Origin: Hirsutella rhossiliensis
Lineage: Eukaryota > Ascomycota > Sordariomycetes > Hypocreales > Ophiocordycipitaceae
DNA: 64,000 nucleotides
NCBI RefSeq assembly: GCF_020360975.1
Contig: NW_025408678.1
Span: forward strand, 1,984,001-2,048,000
Reading direction: 5' to 3'
The stretch's first letter is position 1. Each line of letters begins with the position of its first letter. The notes below the pieces were generated by a model. That model saw only the letters and a list, made by a program, of their open reading frames with translations, was not told where the DNA came from and searched no databases. A program made the position numbers and the translations under genes. Positions 51,951-62,400 of the stretch are shown here, in pieces.

Positions 51951-52722
51951 ATTAAGAGGTATACGTTATATAGCCTTTCTTACCTTATATATAGTATATA
52001 TATATAGGCAGGCTCGGGCGCGGGTATTTAAGCGGTACTACTACCTACTATATAAGCGCGGTATAAATAAGCGGGGCGGGCTAGCGTTAGTATATATCTT
52101 AAAAATAAGGCGTTTATATAAATAGAGATATATATATATATAAATAGTAATACTTATATTTATTACTAAAAGGGTAGATAACGCTAGCTATATTTTATAG
52201 CTACTAGCCTATTAGTACCTTAGATAAGAAGTAAAGGTTAGCTTCTTTTATAATCTCTTTTTACTTAATTAGCTAGTTTAGTAGGTTAGTCTTAGTACTA
52301 GCTTAAAGGTAACTAGAATACTACTTCTTAATTCGGTTAGTTATAAAACCGCGTAAAGGAGTAGTCGATGCTTTTAGCTTCTATAGCTACTACTAAAGTA
52401 TATCCCCCTTTTAAAAAGAGGTAAGTTTAATAGTACTAATAGACTTTATAATAGCTATATAGGCTATAGTAATTAGCTTAGTCTTATAAAGGTATTCCTT
52501 ACTCTTACTATTATAGTTAGTAGTAGTAATAAAATAAGCTCTTTAATTTATAAACTTAAGGTTATATTAAGATCGGAACGCTTATTTACTATACTACCTA
52601 ATAAGTAGTAAGTAGTTCGTAATACTATATTAGTAATAAATTCGAACCTTCTAAGTAACGTTATTATTTATACTACTTAAGTAGTAACTAGTCTTTTTAT
52701 TTATACTTATATAAAATAAGTA

Positions 52723-52750
52723 ATAAAGTATAGAAATTTCTATACTTTAT
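52723..52750. repeat. 28-bp perfect palindrome at the left border of the hAT relic
   Basis: ATAAAGTATAGAAA followed by its exact reverse complement. Directly to its right come tandem ATTCTAT units (about 52750-52790). Confidence 0.8.
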
Positions 52751-52979
52751 ATTCTATATTCTATATTCTATATAGACTATCTATATTCTATATATATAAA
52801 ATATAGGCGGAAAATTATTAACCTTACTAAGGCTATCTTAAGGGTCGCTAAGTCTATAAGATTAAGGTAAGTTACTAGTAAGGATTCTATTAGGTTTCTA
52901 CGTTAAAGCTAGTACCTAGTATATATATTATAATAAGGTCGGCCCGGAAATATTTTAAGTGTTCTCCTATATTTTTAGT

Positions 52980-55240
52980 AGCTCTACTAGCTATATTGCG
53001 TCGCTATCGTTTACCGTCGAGCTTCGCTTATCCTTAATATCTATTCTACTAAATCCCTTTAATAATAGCGGCTATAGGACCTAAAAGCGTAAGCTAACCG
53101 CGAATACTTAGGTATACGCCTATAAGCCCTAGGAGTTAGAGCTAGCACGCTACTCTTAGAAGAATAAGAAGATTTATTACTATATATACTACCGAGATCC
53201 TACCTATTCTACGACCGTCTTAACTATATTTCGCTGCTATTTACTTAAGATCTATAGAGTTAAGCTAGTTACCTATAACTATCGAATTAAGAAATAGCGC
53301 GATAGCTTTATCTAAGATGCCTTTACTAAGGCTAGTAAGGTAAATACTATAAAGTAATTAGCGAGGTAAGAGTAAATACTTTAAGCTATAGTTAATCGTA
53401 AGGTAGTACTTAAGGTACTAATATAGCTCGTTATAGTCTATAATCTCTCTTATAACTATAGCTCTTAGCTAGAACTATACGCGCTTATTTATACTATAAA
53501 CTATACTATAGAGGATATAATTAGTTTATCTTATAGCTTTATTTAAAAGCTAGTCTCTAATTCTTACTATATATATAAGGATATTCTTTAGAGGAAGTTA
53601 TAATCGTCGCCGTTAAAGCTCTACCTCTCTACGAACGTTTCGTTAGCTTTAAACTATAAAGCATTCCTTAGAATTTACGCTAAATTTATAGATATAGATA
53701 CTAAGGAGACGATATAGGCGTTGCTAGCCTTATTAAAGCTACCTAGCCTTAATAGACCGGGAATTTATAGTAGAGCTAAGTAATAGAAGCTACTCTAGCA
53801 CGCTCTCGAGGACTATAATATCTAAAATAAGATTAGCTTCTATACTAGCGATAACTATAGTTCTAATAATAAGCTTTATAGGTTACTTAGCGAGTATCTT
53901 TAAGGGAAAGGTATTAGCTAGGAGGTAAAGAAGTAGAGGATTTACTATTATAGCTATATTATTAATCTCGCTATATAAGCATTCCTCTTTATAGATTCTA
54001 AAGAAGCTATATATATAGCTCTAAAATAGATTAAGAGCGATAATATAGTTACCTATAATAGTAATTTCGCCGAACGGGTTAAGATATAATAAGCGCTTAG
54101 TTAGCGTTATTTAGGTCCTCTTAGTAAAGTCTATAATATCTCTATATATATATATAGGATAATAATTATTAGTAGAATCTATTTAAGAAGTATATAGGAA
54201 GGTTATTATAGCTTAATAATAATACGCGCTAGAACTTATAGTTCCTCCTCTTAAATATTATTATTAATCTTTAAGAGTATATAGAGTATTATCTAAGAAA
54301 GTATTACGATAATATATAGGACGATTATATCGACCTTAATATATAGCGAGCCTTATAGAAAACACGCGCCTTCCTTTAACCCTTCTAAAAGATTACCTAA
54401 CTAATAAAGGGCCGCTATATAACTCTAGACCGTATACTCTTTACTATAGATATTCTTTATAGGTATTATATATAGGCCTTCTAAAAGTATAGTAATAATT
54501 ATTCTCTTAGAAGCTATATTATAGCTTTATAAGCTATATTTAATAATTATTACTAGCTTATAGACGAGAGTCCTACCTATAGCATAGCTATAATGCTTTA
54601 TCCGTCGCGGCGTTTAGCTTATATTAAGAAGAACTAGCTAAAACCGTAGTATAAACTAGTCCTTAACGGCGTAAAGAAGTATTAGGAGGATTACTATTAG
54701 GGACTACTAATACTATAACGCCTAAGCTACGCAATAACCTATAGCCGCCTAACGAGTATAAGCTGCTTGCTCGCGAGCTTAATATCGTTAGCCTAGCGAT
54801 AAGGGACCTCGACGAGTATAAGTCCTTTACCGTAGAACCCCCCGTAGCTATTAACTATTCCCTGCTTACGTGGTAGCTAAGAGAGGAGCAGCAATAGCGA
54901 TACCCCCGTCTTTCTAAAATGGCCGTTGATATCCTCTCTAGACCCGCTATATCGGCCGAGCTAGAGCGTGTGTTCTCCGGCGCACGGCGTATAATATTAT
55001 AGGATCGATAGCGATTAGGAAGTTATATAATCGAGAGAGGAGAGTATATAAAGAGCTAAATTAAGAGTGGCATTATATAGGGTATTCCGGTCGACTTAGC
55101 CGGTAAAGAGGAGAAGGAGGAGGCTAGCGAGATAGAAAGGTAGCGATGCTTAATATCTAATTCTTCCTATAGCTAAATTAATAGATAACGTTACCTCGTG
55201 TATTCTATACGTATAGAATAAGTTTCTATACGAGGTGTGG
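52980..55240 (+). pseudogene. hAT-family transposase relic (BED finger to hAT C-terminal dimerisation domain)
   Basis: The plus strand opens with a BED-finger-like region (about 53090-53260: ELELARYSQK, then a C-x2-C / H...H pattern whose Cys and His are mostly Tyr). It continues through a long degraded middle and ends with a nearly unbroken hATC domain: YPRLSKMAVDILS, RPAISAELERVFSGARR and LGSYIIERGEYIKS at about 54895-55060. The ISAELERVFSGARR block is diagnostic of hAT transposases. The C-terminal 250 bases kept more CA/TG than the rest. Repeats based on (C/T)CATATTC(C/T)ATA occur at both borders (52750-52790 and 55241-55288) and may be degraded terminal inverted repeats. An 8-bp duplication was not found. 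Confidence 0.85.
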
Positions 55241-55288
55241 TCCATATTCCATATTCTATATAGGCTTATATAGAGTATGGAATATGGA
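55201..55288. repeat. Two palindromes at the right border of the hAT relic
   Basis: 55201-55220 is a perfect 20-bp palindrome (TATTCTATAC plus its reverse complement). 55241-55262 and 55267-55288 are 22-bp arms with one mismatch around a 4-base loop GGCT. They sit where RIP-mutated sequence changes to normal gene-island sequence. Confidence 0.8.
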
Positions 55289-55289
55289 T

Positions 55290-56770
55290 AGAAAGACTGG
55301 TGGCAACATCGCCACTCAGCCCAAAATCATAAGTATAAGAAGCTAACTTTTCACCATCACTTAGATAGAGAATTAAGAGTATTTCGTTGCCCGATTCACA
55401 GGGGATCTCCTTCCCGATCGTTGCTCAGTCATCCATACTGTCCGTGCCTCTTGTTGTGTGACATATATTGATTCCACTCTGTGACTTCCGCCTGGACCAG
55501 GGAGTCCAGTGCATTCCGAAGCCTGTAGCCTCGCTCCATCATAGCCTCGGACGAGTTCCATCGAGTAGCATTGTGCATGTGGTCAAGAGCACCCTGGCAC
55601 TGTTGACATTCTAAGCAGATCCGGGATCCGGATTTTGGTCGAGGGAATTCTCAGCCTTCGCATTCGAGGGGGGTATGGTCATGGTAACTGCTCCCTCACA
55701 GTCGCACCGAAGCGTTGACCACTTTTCGCAAGCAAAGCCCTGCTCGGTACATTTCGACTGCAGCATTGGTTCGAAATGGGATGTACCCTAGGCTCGAGTG
55801 GACGAGCGAGGCCCTTTGCATGCCAACTACCGAAGCGAGGACCTTGTTCCAGGGTCTTGAGGCTGTCTCAGGGCTTCGAGTTGGCATGCAAACGGCACGA
55901 GCCTCCGGGTAACTTAGCTTCAAGCTCTCACTGGCTACTTGGAATGCAGCAAGGGCGGCAATTCGAGACATGAGGAACCGTGCCACGACCAAAGGGGGCT
56001 GCCAGGCAACTGCGCGTCATTTACGCGTAGAGCCTTGCAAGACGGGTCAAACTAACAAGTAATAACAATCGTGAAAGCAGCACGAGATTGGTTAGTCCCG
56101 ACATTGATATAAAATAGTGGCTATTATCTCGTCGAGAATGTCGATGCAAATACGTGCGGCTTCGCGCTAGGCGGGGTGGGCCAGACTCGAGAAATCATCA
56201 AACCAGACCAAGACCAAGACAGACCAGACCATTCCGATCACTGGCTAATTAAACCGCTGCTCACGTATGCAAAACGACACCACTTTGACACCAGAATGGC
56301 TTGAAAAATCCCATTGTCCTACTCTGGAGCACAAAGACAAAAAGATGCGACAATGGCAGAGTCTTACAGCCCGCCGTACGCCTCACTGTGGCCCGTGCGT
56401 ACCTCAGGGGCCCCTCGGTTTTGAGACCTCAAGCTGCGCGCTCAAGGAACCCTCACTCTGGTATAACCTTCGCACTCGGGGTCGATTGTCTTGCCTCTCG
56501 CAAGCCATCCAGCTGGCTCAGGCTCCGAGTGACGCATATCAACGGCGAAGGCTTAATTCCAAGAGTAATTGAGGGAATGTCTGCCGCGACGTACCGTATT
56601 CACTCGTTAAATATAGCCCGTCTTGGCATTCGCTGCTGTACGTCTGCTCCACGAAAACCCTGTTGACTTTCAACGCCAGATATGGGATGTAACGACCGCC
56701 GAACGCTCACGCATTCCCCTTCGTGATTCTGGGAATTCCATTAGTTGCGAGATGTTCATTCTGTGACTCG
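55290..56770. other. Gene island B, upstream part: no supported gene
   Basis: Normal composition, not RIP-mutated. Overlapping frames up to 121 codons occur on both strands (55696-55992 minus, 56267-56666 plus) without recognisable domains, signal peptides or consistent frame use. It holds an imperfect inverted repeat at 55815-55893 and a short CCAGACCAAGA-type repeat run at about 56203-56230. It probably includes the upstream regulatory region of the secreted protein gene. Confidence 0.5.
55815..55893. repeat. Imperfect inverted repeat (hairpin) containing GTTGGCATGCAAA
   Basis: The left arm at about 55815-55836 contains TTTGCATGCCAACT and the right arm at about 55874-55893 is its complement, with a 2-3 base gap and a loop of about 37 bases. 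An outer AGGCTCG match extends the symmetry (55790 and about 55902, inverted). No function is evident. Confidence 0.6.
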
Positions 56771-56775
56771 CGAGG

Positions 56776-56782
56776 TATAAAA
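56776..56782 (+). promoter_or_regulatory. TATA box of the secreted protein gene
   Basis: TATAAAA in GAGGTATAAAAGGCA, 106 bases before the start codon. This spacing fits a TATA-driven fungal gene with a 5' leader of about 75 bases, which is CA-rich (CAGACAGCAGCACC) as is common in highly expressed secreted protein genes. Confidence 0.7.
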
Positions 56783-56887
56783 GGCAATGGCCACCGCCAT
56801 GGCCACTCCTGATTAATCTTCATCGAGCAGACAGCAGCACCTTCAAGCAATCAGACGACTACCAAGGAACTCTACCGATCTTTCAGG

Positions 56888-57283
56888 ATGAAGGTCTCGT
56901 TCGCTTCCGCCGTTTTCTTCGCCAGTGTGGCTTTTGCCGCAGTCGAGACCGCCGAGGAGACCGGTCTGGATATTGGCAAGCTCCTCAATGAAGCTGGGCC
57001 CTTGTTGAAGAAGGCCAAGTGCCTGGGTCCGTGCGTCTACAAGGCGTCGGACAACTTGGATTGTAACGGCAAGGGTCCCTTGAGCACTCTGTGCGCCAAC
57101 TTAGACGAGGTTAAGGAGAAAACGGCGCCGTGCGCCAAGAAATGTGGCATCGACAGGTCAATGAGTGGTAAGCATGAAATCGAATCACTTGAGACGAGAA
57201 ACGCTTTCTAATCGGATAATCAATGAACAGACACGGTTGTTAAAGTCGCAAAGAATCTCTGCAAATCGGCCTCAAACCGATAA
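56888..57283 (+). CDS. Small secreted cysteine-rich protein, effector candidate (one intron at 57168-57230)
   Basis: Exon 1 is 56888-57167 and exon 2 is 57231-57283; the product is 110 residues. A signal peptide is clear: MKVSF, then a hydrophobic run to about residue 18 (AFAA). The mature part has seven Cys at 45, 49, 59, 69, 82, 86 and 104, with two C-x3-C pairs (CLGPC and CAKKC). This resembles reduced CFEM-like or other fungal secreted cysteine-rich families, but I do not claim a named domain. Reading through the intron would give 107 residues, replacing the last Cys-containing helix-like tail (VVKVAKNLCK) with intron-encoded sequence, so the spliced model is preferred. The donor is GTAAGC, the acceptor AACAG, with CTAAT upstream. 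It lies between a hAT relic and a gypsy relic, typical of effector genes in fungi. The seven-Cys count leaves one unpaired unless it dimerises. No known toxin was recognised. Confidence 0.85.
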
Positions 57284-57455
57284 GACCGGTTCTAGGTTAT
57301 AAAAGACCGCAGTACTCGGCCTCGATGTTATCGATTCTAAAGTGGTGGAGGATCTGGTTTGGCCAAAGACACACCTAGTGCAGTCAGCGAAACGAACATA
57401 GAGTTGATATGACCTGCCTGATTCCATGTGAGGTTGTCTGAATCGCCAACGTCAC
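57284..57455. other. 3' flank of the secreted protein gene up to a gypsy LTR
   Basis: Unmutated sequence with probable 3' UTR. A repeated short motif (CGGCCTC...ACCG at about 57268 and CGGCCTCGATG at 57318) is visible. No gene. Confidence 0.5.
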
Positions 57456-57599
57456 TGTAACGGGCAAGCCGCTTTAACGGCGGCTGCGCCGCCTAGCTTC
57501 TAGAACCTTCCATTGGCTCGAAGCTATAAAATGCCGTTATGCTCTTATATAGCAGATTCTCTTTCTTTCTTCCTTTCTTCTATATCTTAATAGTAAACA
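57456..57599 (+). repeat. Short LTR (144 bp) of a plus-strand gypsy element
   Basis: Starts TGTAACGGGC and ends AGTAAACA, a TG...CA pair. It contains a TATAAAA box at about 57526 and a CT-rich stretch (57560-57580) as in LTR promoters. It is followed about 90 bases later by gag coding on the same strand. No second copy is in the window, so the LTR call rests on structure and position. Confidence 0.55.
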
Positions 57600-57689
57600 G
57601 CATAGGGTCTAGTTAGTTATATTAACTTACTAGAGGCCTTTTATATACTATTAAGATTACTAAAGACACTAAAGACACTAAAGTAACTA

Positions 57690-59110
57690 AGTCCCGTCGG
57701 AACTATTAACGTTTAACGAAGTCGCGATAGCCGAAGATAATAATATTTTAGCCGGACGTCCTTAGCGCCCTAGTTGCCGAGATACGAAGTTTAAGAGAAG
57801 AGAATTCCTAAAGAAATACCTAGTTTAAAGAACGGTTTATTGCCCTAGAACTCTAGCAATACTAGTAATCCCGTTCGTCTAAACTCCTAGAGCTAACGCT
57901 ATCTATTACCCCGGCTATCCCTATCGAGGACATCTATATAGTCGCCACTTATAGCCCTTATCTAACTAAGCGCCTTAAATTACGAGATATCCTAAAATTC
58001 GGCGGCGATAAGGCCTAGTAGCGAAGCTAGAAACTAGAAACCGAAGGAAAACTATAAGTCGATAAATAAGCCCTTAGAGATATAGAGGGCCACTTTATAT
58101 ATATCTTTATAAGCCTAGAAGGTAAGACTAAAGATAACGTAACTATATTTATAGAGATATAAACCGAGAAGAAAACGTTTAATATTGCTAAACTACTTAA
58201 CCGCCTCGAGTTATTATACGGGGAGAGGGATCATAAGCAAAGAGCTACACGCAACTTATATTCGATTAAGCAAGGGGAGAATAAACTATTTACGTCCTTT
58301 TACCCCCGCTTTAAGAGGGAGATCGCCAATGCTAACGCCGAGTATTGGCCAGACGATAGCAAGATTTCCTACCTCTCGGAGGCATTAAACGATAAAATAA
58401 AAGCAGCCCTTATAGGCTCTAACCCCTCTACTATTAGCAGCTATATTAGGCTAGCGAGGAGATGCGATTCGCTAAGTAGCTAGATAGAACTATTAGGTTA
58501 GTAGAAAAGGCCCCGAGGCAATATAAAGAGTTCGGATAACTATAATAACTACTAGAACTATAGAGGCTAGGCCGCCTAGAAATAGTCCGGCTATAAAACT
58601 AAAGTTAGACGAGAGGATATAATAGAATAGGAGCTAACTCTATAAGCATCCGCGAAAGTAAACGCTGCGCGCACCCGCAGTAATAAGAACATATATGGTC
58701 ACTAATCCAACCGACCAGAAGACCAAGCGCTGTTGGGCAAGCGTGCAAAGTGGGTCGATCAGACCGAGATAGACGCCCGTTACCGTGAAGGGCGTTGCCT
58801 TCGTTGCGGAAGAGACAACTGCAGGATCGAGCGCTGCCCATTGGCTAACTACTCATATAGGTCGAGTTGATCGGCGGGGTAGGTGTCGACCGATATCTAC
58901 CTCCGTCGGCCGTCCCTATCGCGCCACGTCGGCATAGCCGAGAGAAGACAAGAACAAGCAGCGGCGTGAGTATAAGCGGTGCTTTTCGTGCGTATTATGC
59001 CGCGCAAGCCTCTAATGACAAGATCAAGATCAAGGTCGCGAATAGCTTCGTCTATAGAGTCGTTGTCGGCGCTAATACGCCCATTATCGATTAGGCTATC
59101 GTTAGGTTCA
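57690..59110 (+). pseudogene. Ty3/gypsy gag relic with zinc knuckle, RIP-mutated only in its 5' two thirds
   Basis: The plus strand reads LRDILKFGGDKAQQ (about 57980), GHFIYIFISLEGKTKDNV (about 58090), ENKLFTSFYPRFKREIANAN (about 58280), YLSEALNDKIKAALIG (about 58370), then ALLGKRAKWVDQTEIDARYR and the knuckle CLRCGRDNCRIERCP at 58796-58837. This is the usual Gag order: capsid-like retrotrans_gag domain, then knuckle. RIP-type stops occur to about 58640; beyond that CA and TG are normal. Reading beyond 58870 continues in other frames to about 59095 with nothing recognised. Protease and pol are missing, so the element is truncated. The knuckle has Cys where His is normal. Confidence 0.8.
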
Positions 59111-59329
59111 CGCCAAGGTATTAGGTCGAACGAGTTTTCGGGTTAATAAGAAATACAGTCTAAGTAACGCTTATATTAAAGGAGGGTAATGAAAATAAAG
59201 GGCGGGCCCCTGCTAGTGCTTAGTGAAGACTGCGTAGATGATTGTTGGAATTAGCGCTGGTGCACCAAGTTTGATCTAGTTAGTGGTGGTGACCTGCTAT
59301 AAACTCTAGCATATTAAATAATGGGATGT
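59111..59329. other. Non-RIP sequence between gag relic and tandem repeat
   Basis: Mostly normal CA/TG content; no frame, RNA gene or repeat recognised. Confidence 0.4.
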
Positions 59330-59464
59330 TAAACCTTGCCACGCTAAACCTTGCCACGCTAAACCTTGCCACGCTAAACCTTGCCACGCTAAACCTTACC
59401 ACGCTAAACCTTGCCTGCTATACTAAACCTTGCTACGCTAAACCTTGCTATACTAAACTTAGCC
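59330..59464 (+). repeat. 15-bp tandem repeat, about nine units of TAAACCTTGCCACGC
   Basis: Units start at 59330, 59345, 59360, 59375, 59390, 59405, 59424, 59439 and 59454. The first four are identical, the fifth has G to A (TTGCC to TTACC), and the sixth carries a 4-base insertion. Later units drift (CACGC to TACGC and TATAC), all CA-to-TA changes as RIP makes, so the right end of the array lies inside RIP-mutated sequence. Confidence 0.9.
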
Positions 59465-59469
59465 GTTTT

Positions 59470-62400
59470 AAACCTCGTTAATTAAGACTCGATAACTTCT
59501 AAGCTCGCCGATTTATACCTCTTACTTTCTATTAAGCATAAATTACCTATATAGCATAGATAGTATAATATATATATAGACCTTAGTGTCTTATTATAAC
59601 TATCTCGATTCGGTGCTAATTAGATACTATCCTTCGTTACTAGTTACCTATACTAGTAAAAAGAGCACGATTGCCCTTTTAAATATTTTATATAAACCTA
59701 TAACGTACTACGTATCTATAAAAGAATATGGTGCGCGGTCTAATAATCCGGCGGCACCTTATACGTAATACTACGTAGCGATCGTAATCTTAGAATAGCT
59801 CCCTATTAATTTAGTTCCTATAAGTAAAGTCTTTAACGACCTTTAAAACGAATATACTCTTAATATAACGAGCTAGTAGAGATATATATAAATTTAGAAT
59901 CTTTAAGTTTATCTTAGTCTTCTTAAATCTTATAGTTATTAGGAACCTTAACTTTATCTCCTTTATTACCTATACCCCTATAAAAGAGACTTCTTTAAAG
60001 ATATAGATAAAACGTCGATAATTAATAGTCTTTATATTTTATCCTTCTTTCTCTTTATCTTTATCTTAATATAACTAACTATAAAATACGCCTTATTTTT
60101 ATAATCTTATATATCTTAGCGGCTAAGCAACGCTTTAGACGGCTTAAGTTAATCTTACTTTTATTTTTATTACGTCTTAAATAAGTAGCGCTAAAGGTAT
60201 AGTACCTTTACTCTTAATAGGTTATATACTATATACCGCTAAATATAATATTATATTTAATAAATTCGTAAAAGAGGCTAGCCTAAGTTTATTTAAGAAG
60301 TATATTATATACTAGCTATAGTAGACCTCTAAGATATAGCGTTAGAAATATATAGATACTATTACTTAAAGGACCCCGCCTCTTAAGTATTAAAAGGGCT
60401 CTTTAAAAATTAATAATTTAATTATTAGTCTTTATTTCTTATAGTTTCGTTATAATTATAGTCTATATAAAGTAGGTCCTTAAGTATTATCTATCTAAAG
60501 CTAAGAAAAATAGAAAGTAAGGATTAAGGTATAGTCCTAAGTATAAGTTTATATCGCCTATTAAAGAATATTCTTATAGCTATCGGCTTTATAGAGCGGA
60601 GCTAGGACCTAGGACCTAAGGCTAGGGCATAACCTACCGGGCCTAGGATAGCTAGGTCTACTAAGCTAGGCAAAGACCGTAATAATCCGTTAGTTAGGTC
60701 TATATTTTACCGCTCTTAAACGTATAAGTTTATATTCTTAGCTACTTTAGGTCGAAAAGCGTTTCCGTTAGGCACTATATAAGGCGGTGTATAGCTTATT
60801 CCTCTTCTTTTCTTAGCTCCTACGCCTCGAAGATACTACTTATTAGTTATTCGGCGTAATAAGGCTAAAGGAAAAGGAGTTATATCGAAGGTCTCTATAA
60901 TTTAGCTCTAAGGCTTTATTTGCTATAAACTAATTATACGAGAAATAGTATATATAGACGTTAATAGGTTAGGAAGAACTATTACCTTAGGTTATAGAAA
61001 TGCTTTAAAAATACAATAGTATTTATTTCTTTAATAATTCTTTTATATTTAGAACAGAGTAATTAAAAGTAAATACTATTAATAGCTCCTAATATTATAT
61101 TTACGGAATTATCCTCTTACTCTACCTATAAACCTTTAATTAAGAGGGTTCGCGAGGCCGTAAAGTACTTAAGGGAGCTTATAAGGTATTTATATAGTTT
61201 GCCTTACTTATTATAGGGTAGACCTAAGATACTAAGGAAGATCTATATTATACTATAAGGAGGGCAAACTATAAAGGTAGAATAAAGTCTAGACTAAGTA
61301 TAAGGAGGTATATAACTAAAACTAGGTTAGTACTATAATAATACCCCCTTCTTAAACGGCTATTTATCCTTAAATAGCCTTAACGACTAAGAGCCGCCTA
61401 GGTATAAAGTATATAGTTATACCTTTTACTTCTTTACTTAGACTAGGGGGCCTAGCTTATTTAGGTAAACTCTATAAAAGTTAAGGAGTACTTAGTTATA
61501 TCCTTTTAGGTCTCTAGCCGGTTACTAAGTAGGGTTATAGTATTTCTACTTAACTAGGTAATATAGGCTATTAGCTTTTCTATAGCTATTTAGTAGCCCG
61601 TTAAATAGCTATTTTTCGACTAGTTCTCCTATCTCGTTATCGCGTTCTAGGACTCGTCCTCGGATATTTTTTAACTCGGCCTTATTAATAACGTCTTAGC
61701 TAGGTAGACTATTTACTTCCGGTTTTAGTTATAAGAGCGAGTTATAGAATATAAGAAAGATCTTTATTCCCTTAAGGAGTTTAAGTAGGTATAAATAAGA
61801 GTAGACTTTTAAAATTAGGAATAGTCCTACCTACTTATTATCTCCTTTCTTTATCGGCCGGTTTATCTTTATATTCTTTATACTTATATAGACTCCTTAA
61901 CCTTTAGTATACTAAGGAGTATCTTCTTAATTAAGGTTAGCGTTCTCTTTATAGCTTTTAGCGGCTTAGGTTGCAAGGGCTTTTAGCTAGGTAATAATAC
62001 GCTTAAAGCGATCGGCGATATTATTTACTTTAAGGAACTCTCGTCGTTAAGCTATAGACTAGTTTAGCGATAGTAGCTTAGTTAGTTCGGTGCTAAGTTT
62101 AAGGTAAAACCTATAGTTAGCGAAGAATAGTAATACTCCTATAGTCTTAGATATAACGTTATTTACGGCGAACTTAGCTAAGGGCAGCTAGTCGACCTAG
62201 TCGTCTTAGTAGAAGCTTATAAATACTCTTAGATATTATTCGATCCTTATATTAACCCGTTTTATTTATCTATCTATCTCTAAGTAGAAGGTAGAAGAAT
62301 AGCGGAGTTAAACTCTTAGGTAGTCGGAGAGTTAGAGCTAAAACTTAGAGATAAATTAAGAACCGCGGTCGGAGATAATATTATCGGGTATACTATAGAG

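Noticed and set aside
55760..55780. GGTTCGAAA resembling a tRNA B box
   Set aside because: No A box and no cloverleaf could be drawn around it.
55373..56666. Several 60-121 codon frames in gene island B
   Set aside because: They overlap on both strands, partly across a hairpin, with no domain or signal peptide.
57168..57211. Read-through ending of the secreted protein (107 residues)
   Set aside because: It begins with a perfect GTAAGC donor; splicing to 57231 gives a better C-terminus with an extra Cys.
58867..59094. 75-codon plus-strand frame after the gag knuckle
   Set aside because: Position suggests the gag/protease link of the relic, but no protease motif is visible; not called separately.
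59330..59464. Regular repeats that might suggest a CRISPR array
   Set aside because: Units are contiguous without unique spacers, and the genome is eukaryotic; it is a minisatellite.
59586..59768. 60-codon plus-strand frame in AT-rich sequence
   Set aside because: Tyr/Ile/Ser-rich chance opening in RIP-mutated DNA.
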